Below, in pieces: positions 56,903 through 64,000 of a DNA stretch of 64,000 nucleotides. Under the pieces are notes generated by a model that did not search any database, was not told the origin of the DNA, and saw nothing but the letters and a program-made list of their open reading frames with translations. The stretch comes from Planococcus wigleyi (lineage in GTDB: Bacteria > Bacillota > Bacilli > Bacillales_A > Planococcaceae). Position numbers and translations under genes: made by a program. Within the stretch, counting starts at the first letter, position 1; the number at the start of each line of letters is the position of its first letter. The stretch covers positions 371,136 through 435,135 of the forward strand of contig NZ_JACSPU010000005.1 of the NCBI RefSeq assembly GCF_014836985.1, in the 5' to 3' direction.

Positions 56903-57664
56903 TTCAATGATTTGTTGCTGTTCTTCGATAATCTGCTGTTGCTCCGCTTTCAAGAACTTACGGTAACCAATCTTAGCGATGATGACACTGAATTCATACA
57001 GCACAATCAACGGCAAAGTCACAATCATATGCGAGACGATGTCCGGCGGTGTAATGAACGCTGCAATGATCACTAAACCAAGATAGGAGTACTTGCGGTA
57101 TTTCGTCATCAGCATCGGGGTAATGATCCCAAGCCTTGTCAGAAACAGCATAAGGACCGGCAGTTGGAAAATCAAACCGAACGGCAACGTAATCTGGAAC
57201 AGAAACTGGAAGTATTCATTGATCCCAATTGTTTCTTGAATATCCATATTGTCAGAGATATTCAGCATAAATCCGATGACATAAGGAAATAGAATCAAAT
57301 ACGCAAAAGCGATGCCTCCCAGAAATAATAGAACAGAGAACGGAATATAGCTTAATGTCGCTCTGCGTTCTTTATCGAGAAGACCTGGACTGATAAACGC
57401 CCAGAACTGATACATGATCAATGGGGACGTGATGATCAGCGCTAAAATCATCGTAACCTGCATAAAAATTTTCAGCGGATCCGTAATTTTAAACGCATTC
57501 AACGTCAGGTTTTTCGCTTCTTCGGTATACTGCAGATACTGGATCAGCGGTTGGGCAAGAAAAAAGCTGACAATAAGCGCTAATACAAAGAAAACGACTA
57601 CAATGGTCAGCCGTTTTCTCAATTCACCTATATGTTCAACTAACGTCATATCTTTTTCTGTCAT
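56894..57664 (-). CDS. tatC: Sec-independent translocase TatC
   Basis: 256 residues, six membrane helices. N-terminal signature LVEHIGELRKRL with the invariant Glu that contacts the twin-arginine signal, FWAFISPGL after the second helix and IAAFITPPDIVSH near helix 5. Recognises folded proteins with Tat signal peptides. Its C-terminal tail contains a repeated heptad QQQIIEE. 12 bases after tatA. Confidence 0.96.
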   Translation of the reverse strand: MTEKDMTLVEHIGELRKRLTIVVVFFVLALIVSFFLAQPLIQYLQYTEEAKNLTLNAFKITDPLKIFMQVTMILALIITSPLIMYQFWAFISPGLLDKERRATLSYIPFSVLLFLGGIAFAYLILFPYVIGFMLNISDNMDIQETIGINEYFQFLFQITLPFGLIFQLPVLMLFLTRLGIITPMLMTKYRKYSYLGLVIIAAFITPPDIVSHMIVTLPLIVLYEFSVIIAKIGYRKFLKAEQQQIIEEQQQIIEEK

Positions 57665-57676
57665 CAGACAAACATC

Positions 57677-57871
57677 CTATCGTATTTCCTTTTGCTCATC
57701 TTTCTTTTTCAAATCTACTTTATCGTCGTCGTCATCCACAAGTCCTTTTGTAGCGTTTTTAAACTCGCGCAAAGACGAACCGAATGCTTTTCCAAGTTCC
57801 GGCAACTTTTTAGGACCGAAAACTAACAAGGCAACAACCCCGATAACGATGATACTCATTGGACCTGGCAT
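57677..57871 (-). CDS. tatA: Twin-arginine translocase TatA
   Basis: 64 residues from ATG 57871 (CAGGAGGTG upstream). One N-terminal helix, the FGPKKLPELGKAFG hinge, an amphipathic helix (LREFKNATKGL) and a charged tail DDDDDKVDLKKKDEQKE. Forms the pore of a minimal TatA-TatC system. Confidence 0.95.
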   Translation of the reverse strand: MPGPMSIIVIGVVALLVFGPKKLPELGKAFGSSLREFKNATKGLVDDDDDKVDLKKKDEQKEIR

Positions 57872-57961
57872 ACGTGGCACCTCCTGTATTATGGCTCTAT
57901 TTTACATCATTCAAGCTGTTTTGGCTATTTCCAAAGGCCTTTGAAATGTGAAGGTTTTAAG

Positions 57962-58594
57962 TCATTGCTGCTTGATCTGGTAGATCAAAGTCTGCAGTTC
58001 AACGGACAAATCGATGGTCTGGACACGGATATGGTCGGGAACCGAAATGCGGACAGGCGTAAAATTCAAAATCCCTTTGATTTCGGTCTTCGCCAAACGG
58101 TCTGTCACTTCCTGGGCCGAGCGTGACGGCACTGTCAAAATAACCAGTTCCACGCCGTACTCTTTGATCTTCTCTTCAATCTTGTCTGGATGGTAGGTAT
58201 CGATATCGCTGATCTTTTCGCCTTCCACCGGACTGTTCGAGTCAAAGGCCACAATGATTTTCGTGTTGTGGTTGCGATGGAAATTATACTTTAAGAACGC
58301 ACTTCCGAGTCCTCCGACACCGATCAGCGCCACATTGGTAGCTTCGTCCTGATCCAAAGTCTTCCGAAAAAAGAGCAGCAGTTCCTGGACATCGTAGCCA
58401 TAGCCTTTTTTTCCGAGCGCTCCCAGATGGGAAAAGTCGCGGCGGATTGTGGCCGAATCAATTTTCATCGCTTCGCTCAATTCCTGCGAAGAGATCCGTT
58501 TTTGTCCGGCATTCGCAAAATTTTGAAGGAAACGGTAATACAAAGGCAGCCGTTTGGTTGTGGCTTGCGGAATTTTAGATGTCTCATGTAACAT
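57962..58594 (-). CDS. rex: Redox-sensing repressor Rex
   Basis: 210 residues from ATG 58594; AGGAGG lies 12 bases before it, the earlier ATG at 58606 abuts that site. N-terminal winged helix ([42 protein letters not shown]) and Rossmann NADH-binding domain with [12 protein letters not shown], then the C-terminal swapped helix [13 protein letters not shown]. Senses NADH/NAD+ and represses fermentation genes. Gene order as in B. subtilis. Confidence 0.96.
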   Translation of the reverse strand: MLHETSKIPQATTKRLPLYYRFLQNFANAGQKRISSQELSEAMKIDSATIRRDFSHLGALGKKGYGYDVQELLLFFRKTLDQDEATNVALIGVGGLGSAFLKYNFHRNHNTKIIVAFDSNSPVEGEKISDIDTYHPDKIEEKIKEYGVELVILTVPSRSAQEVTDRLAKTEIKGILNFTPVRISVPDHIRVQTIDLSVELQTLIYQIKQQ

Positions 58595-58726
58595 ACGCTT
58601 TCGCATCCTCCTGAGGTGTTGTCAAATCGCTTTCATCTTACATTAGGAACCTTGATATGTAAAGGCTTGTGCAATTGCGAACCAACGCCCCATCAGCTAC
58701 ACTTAGAGAGAATAGAGGTGACCTAC

Positions 58727-60661
58727 ATGATAGTTTTACAAGTGAATCAAGTCCATAAATCATTTGGCGCAGAAGAGATCCTTTCAGGCGTCAAATTGGA
58801 AGTACAGCATCGCGACCGTGTTGCATTAGTAGGCCGCAACGGTGCAGGAAAATCCACTTTATTGAAAATCATCGCCGGTGAAATGTCCCATGACAGCGGC
58901 GACATCATCATGCCGAAAGATTTGACGATCGGCTATTTGGAACAACAGACCAATTTGGAGTCGGATGCCACCATCTGGGATGAAATGATGACGATTTTCC
59001 ATCATTTCCGTGAACAGGAATCGAAACTTCGCCGCTTGGAAGCACAAATGGCCGATCCTGATATATACAATAATCCTGAAGAAAACGACAAAGTCATGAA
59101 AGAATACGATCTGCTCCAGCATGATTTCAAAGATGCAGGCGGCTATCAATATGAAGCGGATACACGAGCCATCCTGAATGGCATGAAGTTCTATCCCGAA
59201 GACTATGACAAGAAAGTGGTGTCATTATCCGGTGGCCAGAAAACCAGATTGATGCTTGCCAAGCACCTGCTCAGCAAGCCGCAATTGCTGATTCTCGATG
59301 AACCGACCAACCACTTGGACATCGAAACGCTCAGCTGGCTGGAGAACTACTTGAAGAACTACCCGGGTGCTTTGCTGATCGTTTCGCATGACCGTTATTT
59401 CCTCGACCAAGTGGTAACGCTGGTCTATGAAGTTTCCAGACACCGAGTCAAAAAGTATACCGGCAACTACAGCCGTTATTTGAATGAAAAAGCTAAACAA
59501 TACGAATTGGACCAAAAGCAGTTTGAAAAACAGCAAGGCGAAAAAGCCAAGCTGGAAGATTATGTCCAACGCAATCTGGCACGGGCTTCAACGACCAAGA
59601 TGGCACAAAGCCGCAGGAAGACCCTGCAAAAAACCGAATGGATGGAAGCTCCCGACGGCAATGAAAAATCAGCCCGCTTCGGCTTTACTATTGGCAAACA
59701 AAGCGGCAATGACGTCTTGAATGTCCAATCGCTGAAAATCGGCTATAGCAGCAAGCCTGTATCCGAAAACATTTCATTAAAACTGTACCGCCAGGAAAGC
59801 ATGGCATTGGTCGGACCCAACGGCGTCGGCAAATCGACGTTGCTGAAAACCATCATGAAAGAGCTGAAACCGCTTGATGGCGATATTCATTACGGAACCG
59901 GCATCCAATTCGGCTATTACGACCAGGAACAAGCCAATTTAAAGGGCAATAAGCTGGTGCTGAACGAATTATGGGATGATTACCCTCTCATCAATGAAAA
60001 AGACATACGCGGCATCCTTGGGCGTTTTTTGTTTACAGGGGATGATGTCCTTAAACCGGTCTCAACTTTATCAGGCGGCGAGAAGGCACGAGTGGCCCTT
60101 GCCAAGCTGATGATGCAAAAAGCCAATGTCCTGCTTCTTGATGAGCCGACAAACCACTTGGATCTCGACAGCAAGGAAGTACTCGAGAACGCCTTGCTGG
60201 ATTATCCCGGCACCCTGCTATTTGTATCGCATGACCGTTATTTTATGAACCGGATCGCTACAAAAGTCATTGAGCTTACTAAAGACGGCACAACCGAATA
60301 CCTGGGCGACTATGATTATTATGTAGAGAAAAAATTGGAAATCGCTGAATTGAAAGCTCTTGATGAAGCAGAGTCGATGACGGAAGTAAAAGCGCCAACC
60401 GCAACTTCCACTTCGCAGATCAACAAAGAAGCGAAAAAACTGGAGCGCCAGCTGGTCCGCCAATCTGAAGAAGCCGAACAGGTAATGGAGAAACTAGATC
60501 AGCAAATTGCTGAAATTGAAGAACAATTGTGTGAGCCGGAAATCTTCCAGGACCACGAGCGGGTCTTGCCGCTTCAAAACCAATTGGAATCCTTAAAAGC
60601 CTCTCACGAAGAAACCATGGCACAATGGTTAGAACTACAGGAAAAAATTGAAAGTATTTAG
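58727..60661 (+). CDS. ydiF: ABC-F family ATPase (YdiF-like)
   Basis: 644 residues from ATG 58727 (GAGGTGAC upstream). Two ATPase domains, no membrane part: Walker A GRNGAGKST and GPNGVGKST, signatures LSGGQKTR and LSGGEKAR, Walker B LLILDEPTNHLD and LLLDEPTNHLD. Interdomain linker with KLEDYVQRNLARASTTKMAQ. C-terminal coiled coil rich in Glu/Lys/Gln (about 570-644). Acts on ribosomes as a translation factor in this family. Divergent from rex. Confidence 0.93.
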   Translation: MIVLQVNQVHKSFGAEEILSGVKLEVQHRDRVALVGRNGAGKSTLLKIIAGEMSHDSGDIIMPKDLTIGYLEQQTNLESDATIWDEMMTIFHHFREQESKLRRLEAQMADPDIYNNPEENDKVMKEYDLLQHDFKDAGGYQYEADTRAILNGMKFYPEDYDKKVVSLSGGQKTRLMLAKHLLSKPQLLILDEPTNHLDIETLSWLENYLKNYPGALLIVSHDRYFLDQVVTLVYEVSRHRVKKYTGNYSRYLNEKAKQYELDQKQFEKQQGEKAKLEDYVQRNLARASTTKMAQSRRKTLQKTEWMEAPDGNEKSARFGFTIGKQSGNDVLNVQSLKIGYSSKPVSENISLKLYRQESMALVGPNGVGKSTLLKTIMKELKPLDGDIHYGTGIQFGYYDQEQANLKGNKLVLNELWDDYPLINEKDIRGILGRFLFTGDDVLKPVSTLSGGEKARVALAKLMMQKANVLLLDEPTNHLDLDSKEVLENALLDYPGTLLFVSHDRYFMNRIATKVIELTKDGTTEYLGDYDYYVEKKLEIAELKALDEAESMTEVKAPTATSTSQINKEAKKLERQLVRQSEEAEQVMEKLDQQIAEIEEQLCEPEIFQDHERVLPLQNQLESLKASHEETMAQWLELQEKIESI

Positions 60662-60665
60662 TTTT

Positions 60666-60693
60666 GAACCGGCTGTTTTTCAGCCGGTTTTTT
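60666..60693 (+). terminator. Terminator of ydiF
   Basis: AACCGGCTG / CAGCCGGTT stem, TTTTT loop, then TTTTTT. Confidence 0.9.
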
Positions 60694-60732
60694 GTTACTA
60701 TATATAGGTCAATAGGGTTTCGCAAAATATTT

Positions 60733-60913
60733 ATTTCCACAGATTTCCCCACAACTTCGAAGTTGTCTTATCAACTGTCAACAGACTTATCCCCGTTATC
60801 CACAGGTTAACAAAATACTATCCACATAGTTTTCCACTTCTACTTACACAATATGTAGGATATCCTCTATTTACCCCCTAGTTATAAACAGTTTATTCAC
60901 AAATTGTGCATAA
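60733..60913. other. DnaA-box cluster in the ydiF-tsaD gap
   Basis: One perfect TTATCCACA (60796-60804), three boxes with one mismatch: CTATCCACA (60818-60826), TTATTCACA (60893-60901) and TTATGCACA on the other strand (60905-60913), and several with two mismatches, for example TTATCCCCG (60787), TTATAAACA (60882) and TTTTCCACT (60830). No dnaA, dnaN or rpmH gene is near, so this is not oriC. Confidence 0.8.
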
Positions 60914-60976
60914 GTACAAATGTTCTCTCTTGACAGAAAAATTCTGCCATCTTCATAAATATCTGAATTTTACGGT

Positions 60977-61039
60977 AAAAAAAAGCAAGTAATTACACAC
61001 ATTCCAGATGACCTGAAATGATGAAATTACTTGCTTTTA
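60977..61039 (-). terminator. Terminator of tsaD operon
   Basis: AAAAGCAAGTAATT / AATTACTTGCTTTT stem with a 30-base loop and T-run on the minus strand. Confidence 0.8.
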
Positions 61040-62059
61040 TTAAATCCATGAGGTTAATGGCATACCCGGCCGGCCATTCATTGCCATCGTGCCATATAAT
61101 CCTTTTTCGTACATGACAGTGCCTGCGGCTGCAATCATCGCGGCATTATCTGTACATAAAGGCAAAGAAGGAATATAGAAGGGAATCTCTTTTTCTTTGA
61201 ATACCGATTCCAACGAGCTTCGCAAGCCTTTATTCGCGGCTACTCCACCAGCAGCAATCACTTGCTGGACTTTGTATTCCTCAGCTGCGCGCAGCATTTT
61301 TCCAGTCACCACTTCCACCACACTGTTCTGGAAACCGGCTGCTACATGTTCTGGAGCTATTTTTTCGCCGCGCTGAGCTGCGTTATGCATGTAATTCAAG
61401 ACAGACGATTTCAATCCACTGAAACTGAAATCGTAAGAACCTTCCTCCAGCCAAATTCTTGGAAATGCAATAGCCTCATCACTGGCATGTGCCAATCGAT
61501 CAATATGAGGGCCGCCTGGATAAGGGAGATCCAGTGTCCGGGCAACTTTATCATAGGCTTCTCCAGCTGCATCGTCCCGTGTTTCTCCGATTACAGTGAA
61601 ATCACCATGTTCTTTCATATAGATCAATTCCGTATGGCCACCCGAGATAACCAGCGCCAGAAGTGGAAATTCCATCTCTTGCTCCAAACGATTGGCATAA
61701 ATATGGCCTGCGATATGATGGACTCCTACTAAAGGCAGCTGATGGGCAAAAGCAAACGCTTTGGCCGCATTGACGCCAATCAGTAAAGCACCTACTAGAC
61801 CTGGCCCTTCCGTTACCGCCACGGCATTCAGCTGATGCGGTTCCATTGCTGCCAACTGAAGCGCTTCTTCAATAACCAATGTAATTTGTTCTACATGGTG
61901 CCTAGAAGCAATTTCCGGCACGACCCCACCAAAACGTTTGTGGCTCTCAATTTGGGAAGCCACCACATTGGAGATGATTTCGGTGCCATTTTTAACAATC
62001 GAAGCTGCCGTTTCATCACAGCTCGTCTCAATTCCTAATATATAAATGTCTTTATTCAT
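61040..62059 (-). CDS. tsaD: tRNA N6-threonylcarbamoyladenosine synthase subunit TsaD
   Basis: 339 residues from ATG 62059. ASKHA fold: [42 protein letters not shown], metal ligands in [35 protein letters not shown] and [13 protein letters not shown]. Makes t6A at position 37 of tRNAs reading ANN codons. Start overlaps the rimI stop by eight bases; last gene of the operon. Confidence 0.98.
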   Translation of the reverse strand: MNKDIYILGIETSCDETAASIVKNGTEIISNVVASQIESHKRFGGVVPEIASRHHVEQITLVIEEALQLAAMEPHQLNAVAVTEGPGLVGALLIGVNAAKAFAFAHQLPLVGVHHIAGHIYANRLEQEMEFPLLALVISGGHTELIYMKEHGDFTVIGETRDDAAGEAYDKVARTLDLPYPGGPHIDRLAHASDEAIAFPRIWLEEGSYDFSFSGLKSSVLNYMHNAAQRGEKIAPEHVAAGFQNSVVEVVTGKMLRAAEEYKVQQVIAAGGVAANKGLRSSLESVFKEKEIPFYIPSLPLCTDNAAMIAAAGTVMYEKGLYGTMAMNGRPGMPLTSWI

Positions 62060-62507
62060 CAAAATTCACCCACATCACTATGGCATCCTCATAATTGTCC
62101 GTATAATACCGCTTACGGATGCCTCCATTTTTAAATCCTAATTTACGGTAAAGATTTTGTGCGACTGTGTTGCTGACACGGGCTTCCAATGTCATCAAGA
62201 TCGCACCATGCGCTTTCGCAGTATCAATTGCCGCCTGCATCAAGCCCTCGCCCAGTTTTTTACCACGCTGTTCGGGAAGGATGGCGATATTCGTCACATG
62301 TGCTTCGTCCATGACGAGCCACATTCCGCAATAACCTACGATGCCTTCACTTGTTTCAGCAATCACATAATATGCATGTTCGTTGTTGATCATTTCATAG
62401 TAAAAAGCGTCTTTGGTCCAAGGCAAGGTAAAAGACAGGCGCTCTATTTCATAAACCTCGTCGATGTCCGCAATGGTCATTTTTCTGAATCTCACTTCTT
62501 CAATCAT
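62052..62507 (-). CDS. rimI: Ribosomal-protein N-acetyltransferase RimI
   Basis: 151 residues of the GNAT fold. [21 protein letters not shown] at the start, [17 protein letters not shown] as the acetyl-CoA loop, and [18 protein letters not shown]. Acetylates the N-terminus of protein S18 or other targets. Overlaps tsaB (ATGA) and tsaD. Confidence 0.95.
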   Translation of the reverse strand: MIEEVRFRKMTIADIDEVYEIERLSFTLPWTKDAFYYEMINNEHAYYVIAETSEGIVGYCGMWLVMDEAHVTNIAILPEQRGKKLGEGLMQAAIDTAKAHGAILMTLEARVSNTVAQNLYRKLGFKNGGIRKRYYTDNYEDAIVMWVNFDE

Positions 62508-63199
62508 AGAGGTTGTCCTTCTTGCGCTTTATTATAATTGGCTTCTGCTTCTGTAATGCGGCGGTATTCAGGAACAGCATGATGAACATTGCTTTCTGGA
62601 GATTCCTGAGCCAGCAAAATGAGATTGGAAGCACGCGGCAACCGGTTCTGCATTCCGCTGAAATGAGCTGTTTCACCCAACACTTCACTGATTAATGCTT
62701 CGTGCAAGGACACATCCATCCCAGTGAAGAGTACAGGACGATTGAATTCTTTCACTTTCAATAAAAACTCTTTTACATCACTATGCTGATCGCCAATCAC
62801 CGGCATCAAGCTGCTGCCCTCATATAAGCCGATAAAGGCGGTACCGCGCCGCGCATCCATCAGTGGACAAACCAGCCCCTCAAACCCTTGGCCGTTTGCA
62901 GCAAGCACCTTCAAGCTCGAGACTGGATGAAGGGGAATTTTCAAAGACCAGGCCAATGTTTTGGCAATGGTCAATCCAATACGCACACCTGTATAAGAAC
63001 CTGGTCCTTCAGCTACGGCAATGTGCGTCAGGTCAGCAGGCGCCACTTTCGCTTTTTTCATCATTTCTTCAATCGCCGGCATCGCAGTTAGCGAATGATT
63101 GATTTTTAAATTAGATGTTTCTTCTATTAAAACCTTGCCATCTTCGATTAACGCAAGCGCCAAAGGAGAATTCGAGGTATCGATTCCTAGATAAATCAT
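62504..63199 (-). CDS. tsaB: t6A synthesis protein TsaB
   Basis: 231 residues from ATG 63199 (AAGGAG 11 bases upstream, within tsaE). YLGIDTSNSPLALALIEDG, HSLTAMPAIEEMM, VAEGPGSYTGVRIGLTIAK and LMDARRGTAFIGLY are diagnostic. Partner of TsaD. Start overlaps the tsaE stop (ATGA). Confidence 0.97.
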   Translation of the reverse strand: MIYLGIDTSNSPLALALIEDGKVLIEETSNLKINHSLTAMPAIEEMMKKAKVAPADLTHIAVAEGPGSYTGVRIGLTIAKTLAWSLKIPLHPVSSLKVLAANGQGFEGLVCPLMDARRGTAFIGLYEGSSLMPVIGDQHSDVKEFLLKVKEFNRPVLFTGMDVSLHEALISEVLGETAHFSGMQNRLPRASNLILLAQESPESNVHHAVPEYRRITEAEANYNKAQEGQPL

Positions 63200-63651
63200 G
63201 ATAAGTTTAGCTCCTTGCAAAGATTTTCATAGCGTCTGCCAATCGGGTGGAGGATAATCTTGCGTTCTTGCTCTGATTGCCGGGTAATTGTAATTTCCAG
63301 ACGCTCCGTGGGTAGGTATTCTTCTATAAATGTTGCCCATTCAACTACCGATACTGCTTCGCTGCTGAAAAATTCATCAAACCCGATGTCTTCGTCACTG
63401 TTCTCAAGACGGTAGACATCAAAATGATTCAATTCCAGACGACCGGAATATTGTTTTAAGATTGTAAAAGTCGGACTGTTGACCATCCGCTGAATTCCAA
63501 GTCCTTTTGCTAAGCCTTTTGTAAATGTCGTTTTCCCAGCCCCTAAATCGCCTTCGAGTGTCAAGAGGTCTCTAGGTTCCAGCAGTTCAGCCAAACTGGC
63601 CGCAAACGCTTCGGTTTCTGCAGGCGAGTTCAATGTAATTGTGTATGCCAT
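63196..63651 (-). CDS. tsaE: t6A synthesis ATPase TsaE
   Basis: 151 residues. Walker A GDLGAGKTTFTKGLAKGLG, NSPTFTILKQYSG, HFDVYRL and SVVEWATFIEEYLP. Drives the TsaBD complex. First gene of the tsaE-tsaB-rimI-tsaD operon; GAGGTGACAC before ATG. Confidence 0.97.
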   Translation of the reverse strand: MAYTITLNSPAETEAFAASLAELLEPRDLLTLEGDLGAGKTTFTKGLAKGLGIQRMVNSPTFTILKQYSGRLELNHFDVYRLENSDEDIGFDEFFSSEAVSVVEWATFIEEYLPTERLEITITRQSEQERKIILHPIGRRYENLCKELNLS

Positions 63652-63747
63652 TATCGTGTCACCTCTATTGAGTCTTTACATAGTTTAGCGAAATTGTTGA
63701 AGTAAATCAAAATATATCGTTTTGTCAGTGGTTTTTAATGAAAACAA

Positions 63748-63777
63748 AAAAAATAAACACAGCAGGATCGCTGTGTT
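63748..63777 (-). terminator. Terminator of the rRNA-tRNA operon
   Basis: AACACAGC / GCTGTGTT stem, six-base loop, T-rich run on the minus strand just after tRNA-Asp. Confidence 0.88.
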
Positions 63778-63791
63778 CATCATCAAAATTA

Positions 63792-63864
63792 CGGTCCCGA
63801 CCGGGATCGAACCGGCGATCTCCTGCGTGACAGGCAGGCATGTTAACCGCTACACCACGGGACC
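63792..63864 (-). tRNA. tRNA-Asp (GTC)
   Basis: Acceptor GGTCCCG / CGGGACC, D-loop GTGTAGCGGTTAACA, anticodon arm CCTGC-CTGTCAC-GCAGG with anticodon GTC, T-arm CCGGTTCGATCCCGG. CCA is not encoded. 12 bases after 5S rRNA. Confidence 0.97.
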
Positions 63865-63876
63865 AAAAAAAAATAG

Positions 63877-63994
<118 letters not shown>

Positions 63995-64000
63995 TTTTCA

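Noticed and set aside
60700..60960. Chromosomal replication origin
   Set aside because: DnaA boxes are present but dnaA, dnaN and rpmH are absent and the gene order is that of the tsaD region.

Overview
The window is chromosomal DNA of a Bacillota (Bacilli), most likely Planococcaceae (Planococcus/Planomicrobium-like). Supporting signs are strong AGGAGG-type ribosome binding sites with frequent TTG/GTG starts, SAM-I (S-box) riboswitches, a CIRCE element in front of groESL, MsrAB as a lipoprotein, and a right-hand gene order (rRNA/tRNA, tsaE-tsaB-rimI-tsaD, ydiF, rex, tatA-tatC, CPBP protease, groES-groEL) that matches the ydiB-groEL region of Bacillus subtilis. No prophage, insertion sequence, CRISPR array or defence island was seen.

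Layout. 1-3.4 kb: 5' part of a TAXI-type TRAP importer operon (binding protein, DUF1850, fused permease) divergent from a KtrB/TrkH potassium channel gene that carries a one-base frameshift. 3.4-8.7 kb: stand-alone redox genes (old yellow enzyme, MDR reductase, luciferase-like monooxygenase, exported MsrAB) with an unusual array of 11-bp repeats spaced exactly 21 bp. 8.9-14.4 kb: yitJ-metH methionine operon behind a SAM riboswitch. 14.6-19.6 kb: hypothetical genes, a PadR remnant, interspersed repeats, an MFS transporter and a dicarboxylate/amino acid symporter. 19.7-34.1 kb: threonine synthase, then an almost complete sulfate-assimilation and siroheme block: sat, SLC13 permease, cysC, cysQ in one S-box unit; cysH, cobA, sirB, hemD (then cysJ, cysI) in another; a precorrin-2 dehydrogenase gene runs divergently from sat. 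34.1-44.8 kb: housekeeping and accessory single genes (DUF1456, CarD-like, MarR, GH1 phospho-glucosidase, TetR, aquaporin, Dus, aldolase, GGDEF, DegV).

45.2-53.2 kb is a distinctly AT-rich sugar-utilisation cluster: LacI regulator, two ABC permeases and a lipoprotein binding protein, cytoplasmic GH32 fructosidase, fructokinase and a YesL-like protein. Its promoter is a perfect sigma-A consensus overlapped by one LacI-type palindrome, followed by a second palindrome and a CcpA cre site. Base composition suggests horizontal acquisition. 53.8-64 kb is the conserved backbone: groEL-groES with CIRCE, CPBP protease, tatC-tatA, rex, ABC-F protein, a DnaA-box cluster in the ydiF-tsaD gap, the tsa/rimI operon, tRNA-Asp and 5S rRNA at the end of an rRNA operon.

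Functionally the sulfur genes form one system: sulfate enters (probably by the SLC13 permease), is activated by Sat and CysC, reduced by CysH and by CysJI with siroheme made by CobA, the precorrin-2 dehydrogenase and SirB, while YitJ and MetH use the sulfur for methionine; three S-box leaders tie uptake, reduction and methionine synthesis to the SAM pool. I did not find a clear new multi-gene system; the best unexplained signals are the 21-bp-phased repeat array, the duplicated hairpins bracketing a repeat-rich gap, and the DnaA-box cluster away from oriC.
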